Shown here: positions 23,440 through 34,935 of the stretch, piece after piece | How the letters are laid out: every line of letters starts with the position of its first letter | Numbering within the stretch: position 1 is the stretch's first letter | Assembly (NCBI GenBank): GCA_951799445.1 | Contig: OX637290.1 | Span: 26,530,987 to 26,594,986, forward strand | DNA length: 64,000 nt | Source of the DNA: Pseudisothecium myosuroides | Lineage: Eukaryota > Streptophyta > Bryopsida > Hypnales > Lembophyllaceae | Direction of reading: 5' to 3' | The notes under the pieces: model-generated | Told to the model about the DNA's origin: nothing | Databases searched by the model: none | Seen by the model: only the letters and a program-made list of their open reading frames with translations | Position numbers and translations under genes: made by a program

Positions 23440-24214
23440 CTTCAATCATTCGCAAAAGTGGGGGTTCATCTCTCAATTGCATTTAAAAAATTGTGTATAT
23501 CCTACAACTTAGAGAAAAAATCAAACATTGAAACAATAAGTCAAGAATACTTTTAAAAAAATCAACAATGAATATTTCATATTCAATCTTCAAAGAAATA
23601 TTAAGTGGAAGGAAGTATAAGATGGTAGAAAATTATAAATTGCAATTGTTAGTCTCATCTCTAGAAATGTTGAATTAGGCAATTTTTACTCTTTGAATTT
23701 TTTTCTAAAATGATCAAAACTTGACTTCAATAAGTAACTTCAGATATTGTTTTCTTCCTAAAATAAACAAGAACGGACCTGTTGCAGTGCAACGACAATG
23801 CAACACGACAGAGGCGCTATGAAAAAATGGGATGAAAAGATGGAATCAAAAAAGCAGGATGGAAACGTGACCGTTTTTGTGACATCGAGTCGTGATATGG
23901 GTCGTGATGATCTGTACTTAATATAATAGATGCCATGATTAATTGCATGCATAATAAAAAAATTCATAATTTTGATCTCATTTATGTAGAAACAATGAGT
24001 TTAGACTTCTTATGTGCATATGGCTTTGAAAAAACCAAATTCAATCTCCATTGTAAAAATATAAGAATACATTTTAAAAAGATGTGGACAATAAAAACTT
24101 GTAATTTTAATGATGTTTGTAAATACTACAAGAGCCAAAGCTTGACATAAAAAGTGTAATGATTAGGAGCAACACCAAAGCTTAAAATAATAATTTGAAG
24201 TCACTAGAGTGTGT
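23440..24214. other. No gene seen
   Basis: AT-rich DNA with short frames of no recognisable family. A small GC-richer patch near 23770-23910 was examined on both strands without result. Confidence 0.4.
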
Positions 24215-24218
24215 TTAA

Positions 24219-24800
24219 TCCCTAAAGTTTTAAGGAGCCCACTTTGGGAATTTTGAGAATTTGAATAGACTCTTCTAACCTCAAGTTTTGAAATTTTTGT
24301 ATGAAAATTTTAAAATAGATCCTAATCATCATGCTTTACATGTAAAGCTGAGTTTTATGTCATTCCAATAAATATTGCCAAAGTTATAAAGCCTTATGTT
24401 ATTTCAATGTCAACGAGGGCAACTAAAAATATAAATTTAATTAGATTGATTGATATCTATATTAACAAAAAATTATACCATTCTATTCCAACTAATGAAA
24501 TGAAAGTTATAAGGACTTTTATTTTATGTGTAATGAAGGAAAAAAATATAGTTTTATTCTACAAGTTGTTTTTAAAATTCAATTAGAAGAATTTTTTTAA
24601 TAAATACAAAATTGAATATGTATTGCTTATTGAATCATTTTCACCATTGAGATTGACAAATCTTATTTTCATTCCAAAGTTATTGATTTAGGTTTCTCTT
24701 TCATCACGTACCACCTTCCACTTAATAATTTATTTTAAAATGAATACGGGATTATTTTTTGTTAAAAAAAATTAATGTGTTTCCGACCCAATTTTCAACA
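24219..24800 (+). mobile_element. Repeat family A, diverged partial copy (plus orientation)
   Basis: It starts after TTAA (24215-24218) with TCCCTAAAG, and near 24640-24740 it contains diverged versions of the ATTTTCACCATTGAGATT and ACCTTCCACTTAATAATTT boxes. The distal end is not clear. Confidence 0.4.
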
Positions 24801-25662
24801 TGTGGAATAATTGCAAAAGTAATGGAACACACATGTTTTTTCTAAAAATATTGAAAGACAAAACTTCACCTAAAGGTTCTTTAGGTGAATCTTTAGGTGA
24901 AAGACAAAACTTCACCTAGTTTTGAAGTTTTGGCATTATAATTTTGCAGTTAGTTCAAAAAGTTGGAGAAGATATATTTGAACAAGTAAACAAAAGGTCA
25001 TGTGGTTGGATTCATAATAAAATACAAAATGATGAAGATTCTAGCTTTGCTTTGCCAAAGAGTATTTTGAAGCTTGTTTTGGCTTCTAAATATCAAAATA
25101 CTTTAGGATTAATAGTCCAAAAACTCATTTTGATTATTGCCATGCATAAATGATGAAATGCCAAACTATATGACATTTTTATAAGTCAAACCCTTTTCAA
25201 AAGTATAGTTTCAAAAAGTTTCAACCAAAATATTAATAATAGAAGCCAAACCATTGAACATGTTGGTGGAAACAATATCAACTCCCTTGAAGTTTTTATA
25301 GAGATTCCAATGCCATATATCTTGAAATGTGTAGGCTACTTTGTCATCTTGAATTTATTGAGTTTGGGCACAAACATTGACTAGCATAACATTTAGTAGA
25401 AGTGGGAAGGACTGCCTTCCTTTGAATGGAATGATGTGGAATATTCTACACTCAACATTAGCTAAATGGCCACGCGTTTTATTTTGTTAGTTTGTAAGAA
25501 AGAGAGTTATTGGATTTGAAATGAAAAGTGGTAATTAAGAACTTCATGTATTCTGAAACCTATAAATTAAAGGAAGTGAATTGGATTTTTTGATGGTTAG
25601 TTTGATTGGCCAACAATTTGAAATCAATGATTTGACGGACTCCCCCCCAAAATGATTGATAC
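24801..25662. other. No gene seen; short direct and inverted repeat at 24850-24925
   Basis: AGACAAAACTTCACCTA occurs twice, separated by its partial complement CTTTAGGTGAA, making a small hairpin. No gene was recognised in the remainder. Confidence 0.45.
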
Positions 25663-25665
25663 TAA

Positions 25666-25813
25666 GGGCCTCCTTCCATGTACTGTCGGGGGCTTATGAA
25701 GCTCACTGATCATCGGTGAGATGGAAATTTCGGAAAAAACAGCCACCCATTTCCACTGCCCAATAGCCGGTTATGGGCTTCACTGGCCACCAATAGCACA
25801 TAGAAGCCTGCCC
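25666..25813. mobile_element. Tourist/Harbinger-like MITE, 148 bp, TAA target duplication
   Basis: The left end GGGCCTCCTTCCATGTACTG and inverted right end GGGCAGGCTTCTATGTGCTA share most positions over about 28 bp. They are flanked by TAA at 25663-25665 and 25814-25816. The element is markedly GC-richer than its surroundings and has no coding frame. A 3-bp TAA duplication with GGG-starting ends fits the Tourist class of PIF/Harbinger MITEs. Confidence 0.7.
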
Positions 25814-25816
25814 TAA

Positions 25817-26939
25817 TTTGTCGAGCTGGCTGAAACTAAAATTGGGATTGATGACGTATTCATTAAATTGAATGCATTAATACAATTCTATAAATTGCCT
25901 GACCTGCAACTGGATGGATTTGTTGATGAAAGCTTAGGATAGGAAAAGATAGTCTCTCCTCAAGCTAATGAATGTTATGAGCTACCACAACCAAGTTGCA
26001 TCTATTTTAGTTTATTAAGGTATACAATTTGTTTTCGACCAAGACCCCATTTGCACAAGATAAGGTGACCTAATTTCATGAATGAGGGGATTATGATGTC
26101 GACTAGGGCCTTCATTATTATGTGATTAAAAAATAGATTCACATAATGAAGATGCTAAGACCAATTTTTAGTTTTGGACTTCTCAAAAATAGGCTTGTCT
26201 CTAGATCAAGAACAAGTCGACCGGAGTGTAATCTACACTTCGTTAAATCCTAAAGTTCTTTCATGTTTAGAGGCCCAAAATTGCTTCAAAATACTAATAG
26301 ATCTTTGAAGCAAGGCAAAAATCTTCATCTATATTTATTTTTTAACAAATTCAACTATAAGATCCTTTAGTTAACTTGTTAGAGTATACATTCCTAAAAT
26401 TTCAAAATAAAAAACCTTACCAATTGTAAAATCATGATGTTTAGATTTTAAAATGAGTATTTTCACTTCTTTCCAAATGGTTAGTTTCATCTTCAAACTT
26501 CTTACCAAAAATGTGTAGATTCTGCAACTTGCAACTTTCAATAATATGTTGAAGAAATAAGTTTTAAATACATATAATTTTTTTGACAAACCCCCCTCTC
26601 TCATTTTAATGCTTGAAGAAATGGTAAGTAGAAAATAGTAGAAAATGATTTAAAATACTAAATTGTTGAGAATTTAGTTATTGAATTGAAAACTGCCAAT
26701 CCAATGGTTGTAGTGTTGTATGGGGTAATAAACAATCTACATCCTATGATTTTATTTTTTCCAAAAGTATTGAAAATTGAGTCAAATAAAGAACTTCAAA
26801 GTTTATTTTAGTATAAAGATTACTTAACTACCTACAAACTAAAACTTGTCATAACTTTCATCTTGTTAATCAAAATGGAATGATTCCAATATTTCTATAG
26901 ATATATAAATCTAGAAAACCAACTTCAAATTTTTATTTT
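25817..26939. other. No gene seen
   Basis: AT-rich DNA; no element ends, RNA genes or protein domains were recognised. Confidence 0.4.
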
Positions 26940-26943
26940 TTAA

Positions 26944-27845
26944 CCCCTACAGGACCAAGGCATTTTCTGGCTCCAAAACCACTGAAAATTGCCATTTCAG
27001 CTGTGATCACTTCCTAAACCAAAAAAAACTTTTTTTTTAGAATCTAATTATAGGATCTTGTACTTCTTGTACTTCATCTTGTACTTCTCAAATCATGTGG
27101 TGAAAATTTCATGAAGTTTGACCGTACGGATTGGAAGATATTAGCATTTGAAGTTGGAAAAAGAAGTTTTTTTGAACTGTGGCTTGCAATTTTAGATGAC
27201 TTTGACAGCCATTTGTGGATTTCTTTTGTACTACACACCAAAAAGTTAAAATTCTTTATGTTGAACATTTGAGTTGAGAGTGGGGGAAAATATTTTCAGA
27301 ATGTCAAAACTTGATTTTCACATATAAAAAATTTGTTATATAGAAGTAGGTCCAAAATTGAACAAAACACTAAATCGTTAATAGCTCTTTGGTGGAATTA
27401 AAACACCATAATTCCAACGGTGGAATTGTTCTTGCATACAAAATTAACCTTGTCAAAAAAAAATTGAAAAAAATTGAATTTTGCATTCAAAAATGAATTC
27501 TACAAGTTGTTTTTTTGAAGAAAATGCTTAGATTGCCCGAAAAACAAGATTGTCAATAACTTTCTCATATTGAGTCCAAATAGAATGAAAATGTAGAAAA
27601 AAAACATGATCTTTGAGAATTAAAAAAAATTAAATTTTTTTTTCCTGCCCAGCGAATTGCTTTTTTGATTTTGGGTGACATAACTTTTGCTCCCAAGCAC
27701 CAATTGAAAAAAATTATGTTTTTAGAAAGGTAATGTGATTTCCTATCTTCAAAAAAAAATTCAAAAAATCAAGTCAAAATTTTAGGTTGCACGAGCCTGC
27801 TTAAAATCCCAAGTGCCCCCCGAGGGGGCTTTGGTCCCTTAGGAG
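26944..27845 (-). mobile_element. Repeat family A, full-length copy (minus orientation)
   Basis: About 902 bp between TTAA 26940-26943 and TTAA 27846-27849, with ends CCCCTACAGGACC and GGTCCCTTAGGAG. Near the right end it keeps the GAGGGGGC version of the family box, and internally a GGTGGAATTGTTCTTGC box. Confidence 0.65.
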
Positions 27846-28287
27846 TTAAAGTAGTGATTTTTTTAGTTGCTTGCACTGCCCAGGCTCCAAAAGAAACCAC
27901 ATATCATACTATAATTTTTTAACCATGTAGTCAAAAGTTATGGAAATTGTTGCGCCTTAAAATCTTTATTGTTCCAATGTCCAATTTATAGATGACGAAC
28001 AGATTGAAATTCATATTTCATTTTCATTATTGTTTAGATGAAAGTCGTTCTATTTTGTAGAGATACTCCATTAAGTTGTTGTCCTATCTAATGGTTGGAT
28101 TTGATATTACCAAAGTACATATTTCTCTAAAATTACAAATGTGGAAGTATGTCTAGTGGTTGACCAAGTGAAATTGCATTAACTCTAGCTCAAAATTGGA
28201 TTTGCAAAAATGAGGTCATAAATGATTTAAAAAGCACAAAAAATTCAAAAAATTACAATGTAAAAAAAAACTCATTTCAAATCTAGT

Positions 28288-28405
28288 CACTAGAAAAAAA
28301 ACTTGCTGCACTCTATACAATCTATATGATGTTTTTTTGTTTTTGTGACAAAAAACGAAAACATCATATAGTTTGTGTTGATTGCAATAAAGTTTTCTTC
28401 TAGTG
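28288..28405. mobile_element. CACTA-ended hairpin MITE, 118 bp
   Basis: It begins CACTAGAAAAAAAACTT and ends AGTTTTCTTCTAGTG. The central part CTATATGATGTTTT...AAAACATCATATAG forms a strong stem. The flanking triplets AGT and ATT are similar but not identical. Its structure resembles the 8754-8877 and 57001-57222 elements. Confidence 0.6.
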
Positions 28406-28849
28406 ATTCCCAACAAATTTTATTCAAGAAATGATAATATTTTGCATGTAATCAAATTTAGAAGGAATTTTGAAATTTCTACTTCAAAATTCATATAAAA
28501 ATATTGATGATAGCATTTGTGAATCTCTCCATAGGATGGAATCTAAAACTCAAAATCTAATATTGTTTTATACCTTAATTCCAAAATATTCTTCCAAATA
28601 GTACTTTATTATAATTTTTCTCAAATCGCCAATTAGAGAATACTTTAGGGGTTAACACTACTCCTCAACCACATGCTGAGTGAAAATTTCAAAAAAAATA
28701 AAAAAAATTTCATTCATAAATGGATGAACAAAAATGCTATGTTGCCACAGAAAATGCTACTTGATCCTTTAGAGGTTAATTTCTACTAATTCCAAACTTG
28801 ATGAAAAATTAGCAAAAAATAGTGCAATCTTCATTATTTCTATCCCCAC
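28406..28849. other. Non-coding; two terminal scraps of family A
   Basis: CTTTAGGGGTTAA (ending about 28655) and CCTTTAGAGGTTAA (ending 28779) are family A ends without bodies. Nothing else was recognised. Confidence 0.45.
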
Positions 28850-31640
28850 CACCATCGCTCAATCAGACATACAGTATGGTAAAATGCTTAGCATTGTCGG
28901 AAATAGGTCACATACCCTAGCAACCTGACTGGCTCTACGCAGCATTTCCTCCTGGCAATGCAAGAGAAAAAGATGATTGATCTTCAATTCTCATCAGCAT
29001 GTCTGCATTCTGGATATTAATTTCATCCCTTGAGTCGGTGATATCTTGCACCCAGCGATTTGGGCAGCACACAATGAATAAATTAATATGCATAGACCGT
29101 ACAGACTGCAAAGAAGCAGGCACTCTGTGTCACTGTTCCCAGGTAAGTTAAACTGGCTGGGGTGAACTGACCCCCTCGCTGAGACTCCAGGGAAAACCCT
29201 GAAATTTTTTATTTGAGAGGCATGATAAAATTTGCAAATTTGGAATTCATATTTGCAATCAGAGGCCCCAAATTAGCTTGGAGTGGTCTAGAACATACCC
29301 TAGAGATGGCTCAAAATAGGTTTTTTTTTTCTTCACGTGCACCCCTGGAATGATTTGGGAGGCCGAGCGAGGGGGCCAGTTCACCCCGACAGTTTGCACT
29401 GCTTGCCATGATATGTAGACAGGCAGGATTTACCATCCCTTCTTATTGGCAATTTGTATCCCAGGAGAGCCTTCAACAGATTAAAAAAACAAGCAGCTAG
29501 TCTAAGCTTAATGCTTACAGTTTTGGAATGCAGCATCAGCTCCAAAACCTGCTCCAAAAGCATGCATCCAAGGCACAATTAAACATGTGCAATGCAATAG
29601 AAACCATGTCTGTCAATTGCAAATACATTGAAGATGCAGAACATTACATTATCCTTCCACAACATGGATTGCATTGGCAGCATTGCATTCAAATTTGAAG
29701 GAGGCAACACGTCTGTCATGGAGGGACCTGGCCATTCAACACAAGCACAGGTAAATGAAGTTCTGGCAACTGCATTGTTTGTAGCAAGAGTTTCCTTCCT
29801 AGCCAAGGCTGATGCTGGTGCAGAGGTAGTCAGGGATTCAAACTTTGATCATTAGAAAGGGCTTAACAGCAGTCACACAGGACTCTTGAGCAAGAAGTAA
29901 GCTTATACAATACTTTTGCTTCCATGTGGCAAGCGGAGTGCACGTGTCCTTGAATTGCACTTTACACTTTCATTTGAAACCAGAGTCAGTGATGCACTGA
30001 ACTCCTGTGAACGTGCACCAGCTTTACAAAACCTGCATGAAACATAATAACTAAGTTAACTTAGGCTATGAGCATCCACACTGTGGGATGGAAAATTGGC
30101 CAGGAATGCCAATCGCAGGGGCCAGGCTGTCATTTGGACCCCAGTGGTTGGGTACCAATGGCGGAACATGGAAGCCCAGTATTGCCAACCTGTAGTGATG
30201 GACGGCAACTTGGCGTGGTTGCAGAAGCCTTTAGCGTGCCCTTTATTTGGAGTCAACTTCGTCGGGAAGCTCATTTATATGGTAAGCCAGCTCATTTTCA
30301 CCAGTTGCCTAATTTTGTCATCCTACTTTTGACCCCAATTTTGTCCAAAAATTCATCCAAATTTGTTCATTTTTTGACAAAATTATTGTATTAATGTCAA
30401 CAAGGGATAATGTGTCAATCCTTTAGTAGTAAACACTGAAGTACCATTAGATACATGTGAAAGTGGTTATGGGTTGTTTACAAGATGTTCATGACTCCAC
30501 TCTATGAATGATTTTGTAATTTTAGGGCAAACCACTTCAGAAGTTCACAAAAATTACAATTTAAATCAAGAAATTATAATTCCAGTTGGTTTTGATTTGT
30601 GAAACAAGCACTCACCTTTGAAAAATATGTGCGTCTCTTGGAGTTGGCCCCATAATATTCAGATTGCTGATCAGGGTGGTAATAGGCTTGTGTACCTTAG
30701 TGTTTTGCGTCAGCCCAGGACTCCGCAGCCTTCTTCCTCAGGTCACCCTGGACCTTGCTACTGGGTCACGGACTCACTGTTAGGGCCAGGTTGCTCACTC
30801 CCAAGCATCAGTTTGGCTACTCACCTTCTCCCACCCACAGTGCATAACTGCGTCTGCTCTAAGTGTATGATACATGCCTATTGTCCCTCATTTTTGAGTG
30901 AGCTGATAGAGAATTAATTGAATTCATTAATGAACTTGGTACTTACAGGGTCGGTCTGTCCTTCCTTCTTGTGACTGATGGACAGGGAATTGAAGACGCT
31001 TGCTCTCCACTGAGGCATAACTTACTTCCGGATGAAAATATGAGACATTTGATGAGAGGCCTTGGGGAGACACAAAGCTGTGACATGATTTACAAACCTG
31101 TCTCCACTCATCATTAACTTAACTTACTCTTAACTGACACAACCAAAATTGCCATTCCAGCAAGTCCGGCCAATGCATTCAGTTTTTCTGCCTGTGTCTA
31201 TTACAGTAATTATGCGAAGGTTGTCAGGACAGCGGGAGTGATCTGCATCTCAGGTACATTTCCGAAAGGAAGTTAGTGACTGGCCGTCATTAGCCTGTGT
31301 AAGTTGCAGTAATCTGTGTAAATTCAAACGTTTTCAGGCCTGAAAACCAGTTGGAACCTCACCTCACAACTGAACTCTGCTCTCAGTCTGCACAACTAAG
31401 CCTTCAGTACCTTTGTACTGGTTGCGGTTCTTATTAAGCTTACAGACAAAACTCTGCAACTGCAGGGGAAGATCAATATGGGAAGCACTTTACTGCTGGG
31501 TTACCAGAATAGCCAGATTCTGTAACATCATTGTGCTTCTCAATGGACAGACGGTCTAGTTAGCATTGAATTAGGCGGGTAAGTTTGTTAGGGTAGAAAG
31601 TAGTATTCCGCACAATTTAATTCTAAGTTTTTTAAAATTA
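28850..31640. other. Island of balanced base composition, unassigned, possibly gene-derived
   Basis: Base composition is close to that of the TPX2 region and unlike the AT-rich repeats on both sides. Two segments look exon-like. On the minus strand, a frame of about 55 codons (28935-29118) follows a CTTCTTTGCAG acceptor-like signal. On the plus strand, the segment after TATTACAG near 31208 and before CAG/GTACAT near 31256 is open. Neither matches a family I recognise, and no start, stop and splice chain could be assembled. It may be an untranslated or non-coding RNA region, an old gene remnant or an unrecognised gene. Confidence 0.35.
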
Positions 31641-31766
31641 TAATCTTTACATAAACAAACATACAGTGAGCATCCACCATCACTTTGAAAAAAAAACAAA
31701 AAAACATACAGGGAGCAACTCACAAATTTGGTGAAGGATCATTCTCATTGAGAGAACTATGAAGTA

Positions 31767-32075
31767 AGGTAATAGGTCTACAAAGTGGCCATTTATCATC
31801 TGATTTGCAACACTACAAATATTTTTCAGTAAGTTTTCTTTGAAATATATGTAGAATTGGTATTTAATTCAAGTTGTTTCACACTTCTTGAACCTTCATA
31901 GAATTAGTTATAAATTTTGAATTTGGGATCACATAGCACACTAAAAACATTTATCCATTGATATGTTCATTGTTGGAACATGGACAAATGCAATTTGGAA
32001 CACTTAAGTAAGCAATATGTACCTTCATATTAGGGAACACTTTTAGATTGCGGTTCCTTTACAAATCTCCTACCT
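31767..32075 (+). mobile_element. MITE of the AGGTA family, 309 bp
   Basis: The ends AGGTAATAGGTC and AATCTCCTACCT are flanked by TA (31765-31766, 32076-32077). The interior ATATTTTTCAGTAAGTTTTC and CAAGTTGTTTCACA match the copies near 5500 and 6700. It is more diverged than those copies. Confidence 0.65.
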
Positions 32076-32104
32076 TAACTAGACCTAGAATTAAACTCTA
32101 TATT

Positions 32105-32268
32105 ATAGGGGAAGTAGGAGGGTTTACAATGTAGAGAAAATTGGACCATTACCACATGGTAACCACCTCCTAAGTGGTAAACTCATAGTAGTTTACCACT
32201 TACAGGGGGGTTACCATGTGGGAAAAATTGGACCATTCCCACATGGTAACAACTCCTACTTTGCTAGG
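32105..32268. repeat. Hairpin-rich repeat with duplicated TTGGACCATT block
   Basis: A block of about 40 bp (AAATTGGACCATTMCCACATGG and flank) occurs twice, near 32139 and 32226. Between them GTGGTAAACT...AGTTTACCAC and GTTACCATGTGGG...CCCACATGGTAAC form stems. GTAGGAG near 32109 is inverted by CTCCTAC near 32253. This suggests a small foldback element with ends GTAGGAG/CTCCTAC. No target duplication was assigned. Confidence 0.55.
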
Positions 32269-32450
32269 GAATATTGACCGCTACATTTGGGTGGAAAATG
32301 AACTAGCAAAGTATCCATAACATTGAGTAATAGGACAACAAGCAAGTGGAGTTGAGGATCATTTTGGATAATGATTGAATCCATTTATATAATTGTGGAG
32401 GTGGTGGTTTTGTAAAGGAAAAGTTTTTAGGGAAGTTTTTGTCAATTCAA

Positions 32451-33334
32451 ACCCTAAAGTTCTATGACTATGTTTTCACCAAAAATGCTCTAAAATTGCC
32501 ATTTTTAGTACAAGTACCAAATTTTTGAAAAAAACTTTTTTTGACACGTAATTGTAGGATCTTGTAGTATGCTGACTTGAGAACACGTGGTAAATTTTTT
32601 AGAAATTTCCACTACGTGGATTGCAAGATATAAACATTCAAATTCGTTAAAATCATTTTTTTGGCCCTGCGAAAAACAAAGTAGTTGCACTTCACAAGCT
32701 CACTTTTTATATGAAAAAATGTCCAAAATTGTGGTGCTTCTTTGAATTTTTTTTTCCTAAACAAGTTGGCTACATGCTTAAATTTTTCAAATCATTTGGA
32801 ATTGTACAACATATAGGACAAAAATAATAATTGGCGTGTAATTATGGACTTGAAAAATGCCAATCCCAATGGTTGTAATTTTGTAATAAACAATCTACAT
32901 CTTGTGATTTTAATTTTTTCAAAAAATATTGAAAATTAAGTGAAATAAATGACTTCAAAGTTTATTTTAGACTAAAGAATCTATAACTGCCCACAAACTA
33001 AAATTCCTCATAACTTTTGACTCATTTATCAAAATGGAATGATTAAAAGCTTTCCGTGTATATATAAATTTAGAAAATCAATTTCAAATTTTTGTTTTTC
33101 AAAAAAGTGATTTTTTTTTATTTGCTTGGACTGCCCAATTACAAAAAAAATTAACATATTAGGCCATAACTTTTGACTCCTATTTTCAAATGTCATGAAA
33201 TTTTGTGCATATGAAAGATATTCCTCGTCCCCTTCTTTTGTTAAAAATTCAGCCTAAAATATGGAAATCTCTAGTCACACGCACCTGGGCAAAATTTCTA
33301 TGTTGCTAAAAATGGCAAACTGGACCTTTAGGGG
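32451..33334 (-). mobile_element. Repeat family A, diverged near-full copy (minus orientation)
   Basis: About 884 bp. The left flank is TCAA (32447-32450) followed by ACCCTAAAGTTC. The right end TGGACCTTTAGGGG is followed by TTAA (33335-33338). The interior is diverged but keeps the TTGCAAGATAT and CATAACTTTTGACTC boxes. Confidence 0.55.
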
Positions 33335-33859
33335 TTAAAGAATGTATTTTTACAACAATATATATAATAACGTGCAAAATTTCAAAAAGGACGCGAGTAT
33401 CAAAGGATTCACCATGTAAAGATAGAGACTTTTACTATGCATTCAAACTTCAAGATCCTCCACCTTGTATGTTCCATTTTGCTACTATAAATGAATAAAA
33501 TTATTTAGTTTTAATTTTTGGATATAAAATCATATATCGTCTGCAAGTCATAAATTTTTTAGAATTTCTTGAAACATTCTGATGGTGTGAATATCATTTC
33601 TAAGAATGCATAAAATGGATTTAATACTCATCTAGATTACACTTATAGCCTCCTTTAACCTTTATATTTTTGAAAATTTATATCTAATTCATTGTACCTC
33701 TAAACTTGACCAAACCATATGCACTTTGTTCTTGACTATATATCTAATTGCCAATGTGCAAAAATCCTTCATTTTTTTAATCTTGCAAGCCTATGGTGCC
33801 ACAAACCTTATCAATTAAATTTTAGATCTAGGCTCCTTACCATGATGATACAATGAATA

Positions 33860-34400
33860 AAATTCAAGAAATTGTAGAACATTGCATTAGAGCAATATAA
33901 GAATGTTTGGAAAAAATTTCAAACTCTTTAAACATGTAGATAGAAAGATATTTGCGTTTCAAGTGAAAAAAACATTTTTTCTTGTACCTTGCTAGACTAG
34001 ATTGTTTGCCTTCAAATCATTTAACTTAAATTTGTGGCAATATAGATTTTGAATTAAATTTTTTTATGTTGAAAAATTAAGTTGAAAGTTTGGAAATTTT
34101 AGAAAGAAAAAAGCTCTTGATTTTCATTCTTAGAAAAAATATAAAGTAGAAGTAGATACAAGATAGAATGAAAAACTAAATTGTTAATAGTTCTAAGATG
34201 GAATTGAAACACACTAATTCCAACAATGAGATTATTCTAGCAAGATAAAAAACCACCAAAATTATATTTTTGAAAATTTTAAAAAACTGAGATAAAAAAT
34301 GAACATAAAGGTTATTTTTGAAGAAGATGCCTTGATTGTCCAAAAACAAGACTCTCCATAATTTTCTCATCATTAGTTCTAATAGAAAGAATCAAATCTT
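33860..34400 (-). mobile_element. Repeat family A, internal fragment (minus orientation)
   Basis: It contains AGAAAGATATTTGCGTTTC, a TCTAAGATGGAATTGAAAC box and CAACAATGAGATTATTCTAGC in family order, but has neither terminus. It is cut off at the right by a family D element. Confidence 0.5.
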
Positions 34401-34402
34401 TC

Positions 34403-34935
34403 CGAATGATTGCAAGAAACACTTGTCCTATTTTGCATCACACTTTTAATGCAGAAGTTGTTTTGTGCCATAAGTATTGCAAAATTGATCCATGAATATG
34501 AAATTCAGAATGAAGCTTCCTATGGCAATAGAAAATTTACTTAAATTTTTGCAATTTTTGCAAAATGAAATAAGTAGGTGAGATTGAATTTCAAATATAT
34601 GTCACACATGCGATTTTGGGGTTTTTTGGTATTATTTAGTATCCAATATGATGAGTTATGACAAGTTGTTTTTCTGCATTGGCCTAAAGTGTGCTACATT
34701 CAATATGAATTTCTCAACAATTAAAAATGATATTTTAATTTTTTCTTTGAGTTTCCCTTGTTGCTCTCAATTAGAAACAATGGCTACTTTTATTATAAAC
34801 TTCCAAGTGCATTTTCTAATTTCAAAAGAATTGAAATGTAGAAGTCTCATTTTCCTACGTTAATCATAGCCTTTAGTTCAAAATAGTATTTTAAGGTCTA
34901 CCTAAGAACTCTATAGTATTGGTGGAGCCTATTGT
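34403..34935 (-). mobile_element. Repeat family D, partial copy (reverse orientation)
   Basis: Reverse-complement match to about 51690-52276. It begins with the terminal CGAATGATTGCAAGAAAC and continues through a GTGTGACATATATTTGAAAT-equivalent box and an AAGTCTCATTTTC box. The distal part is not seen. Confidence 0.5.
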
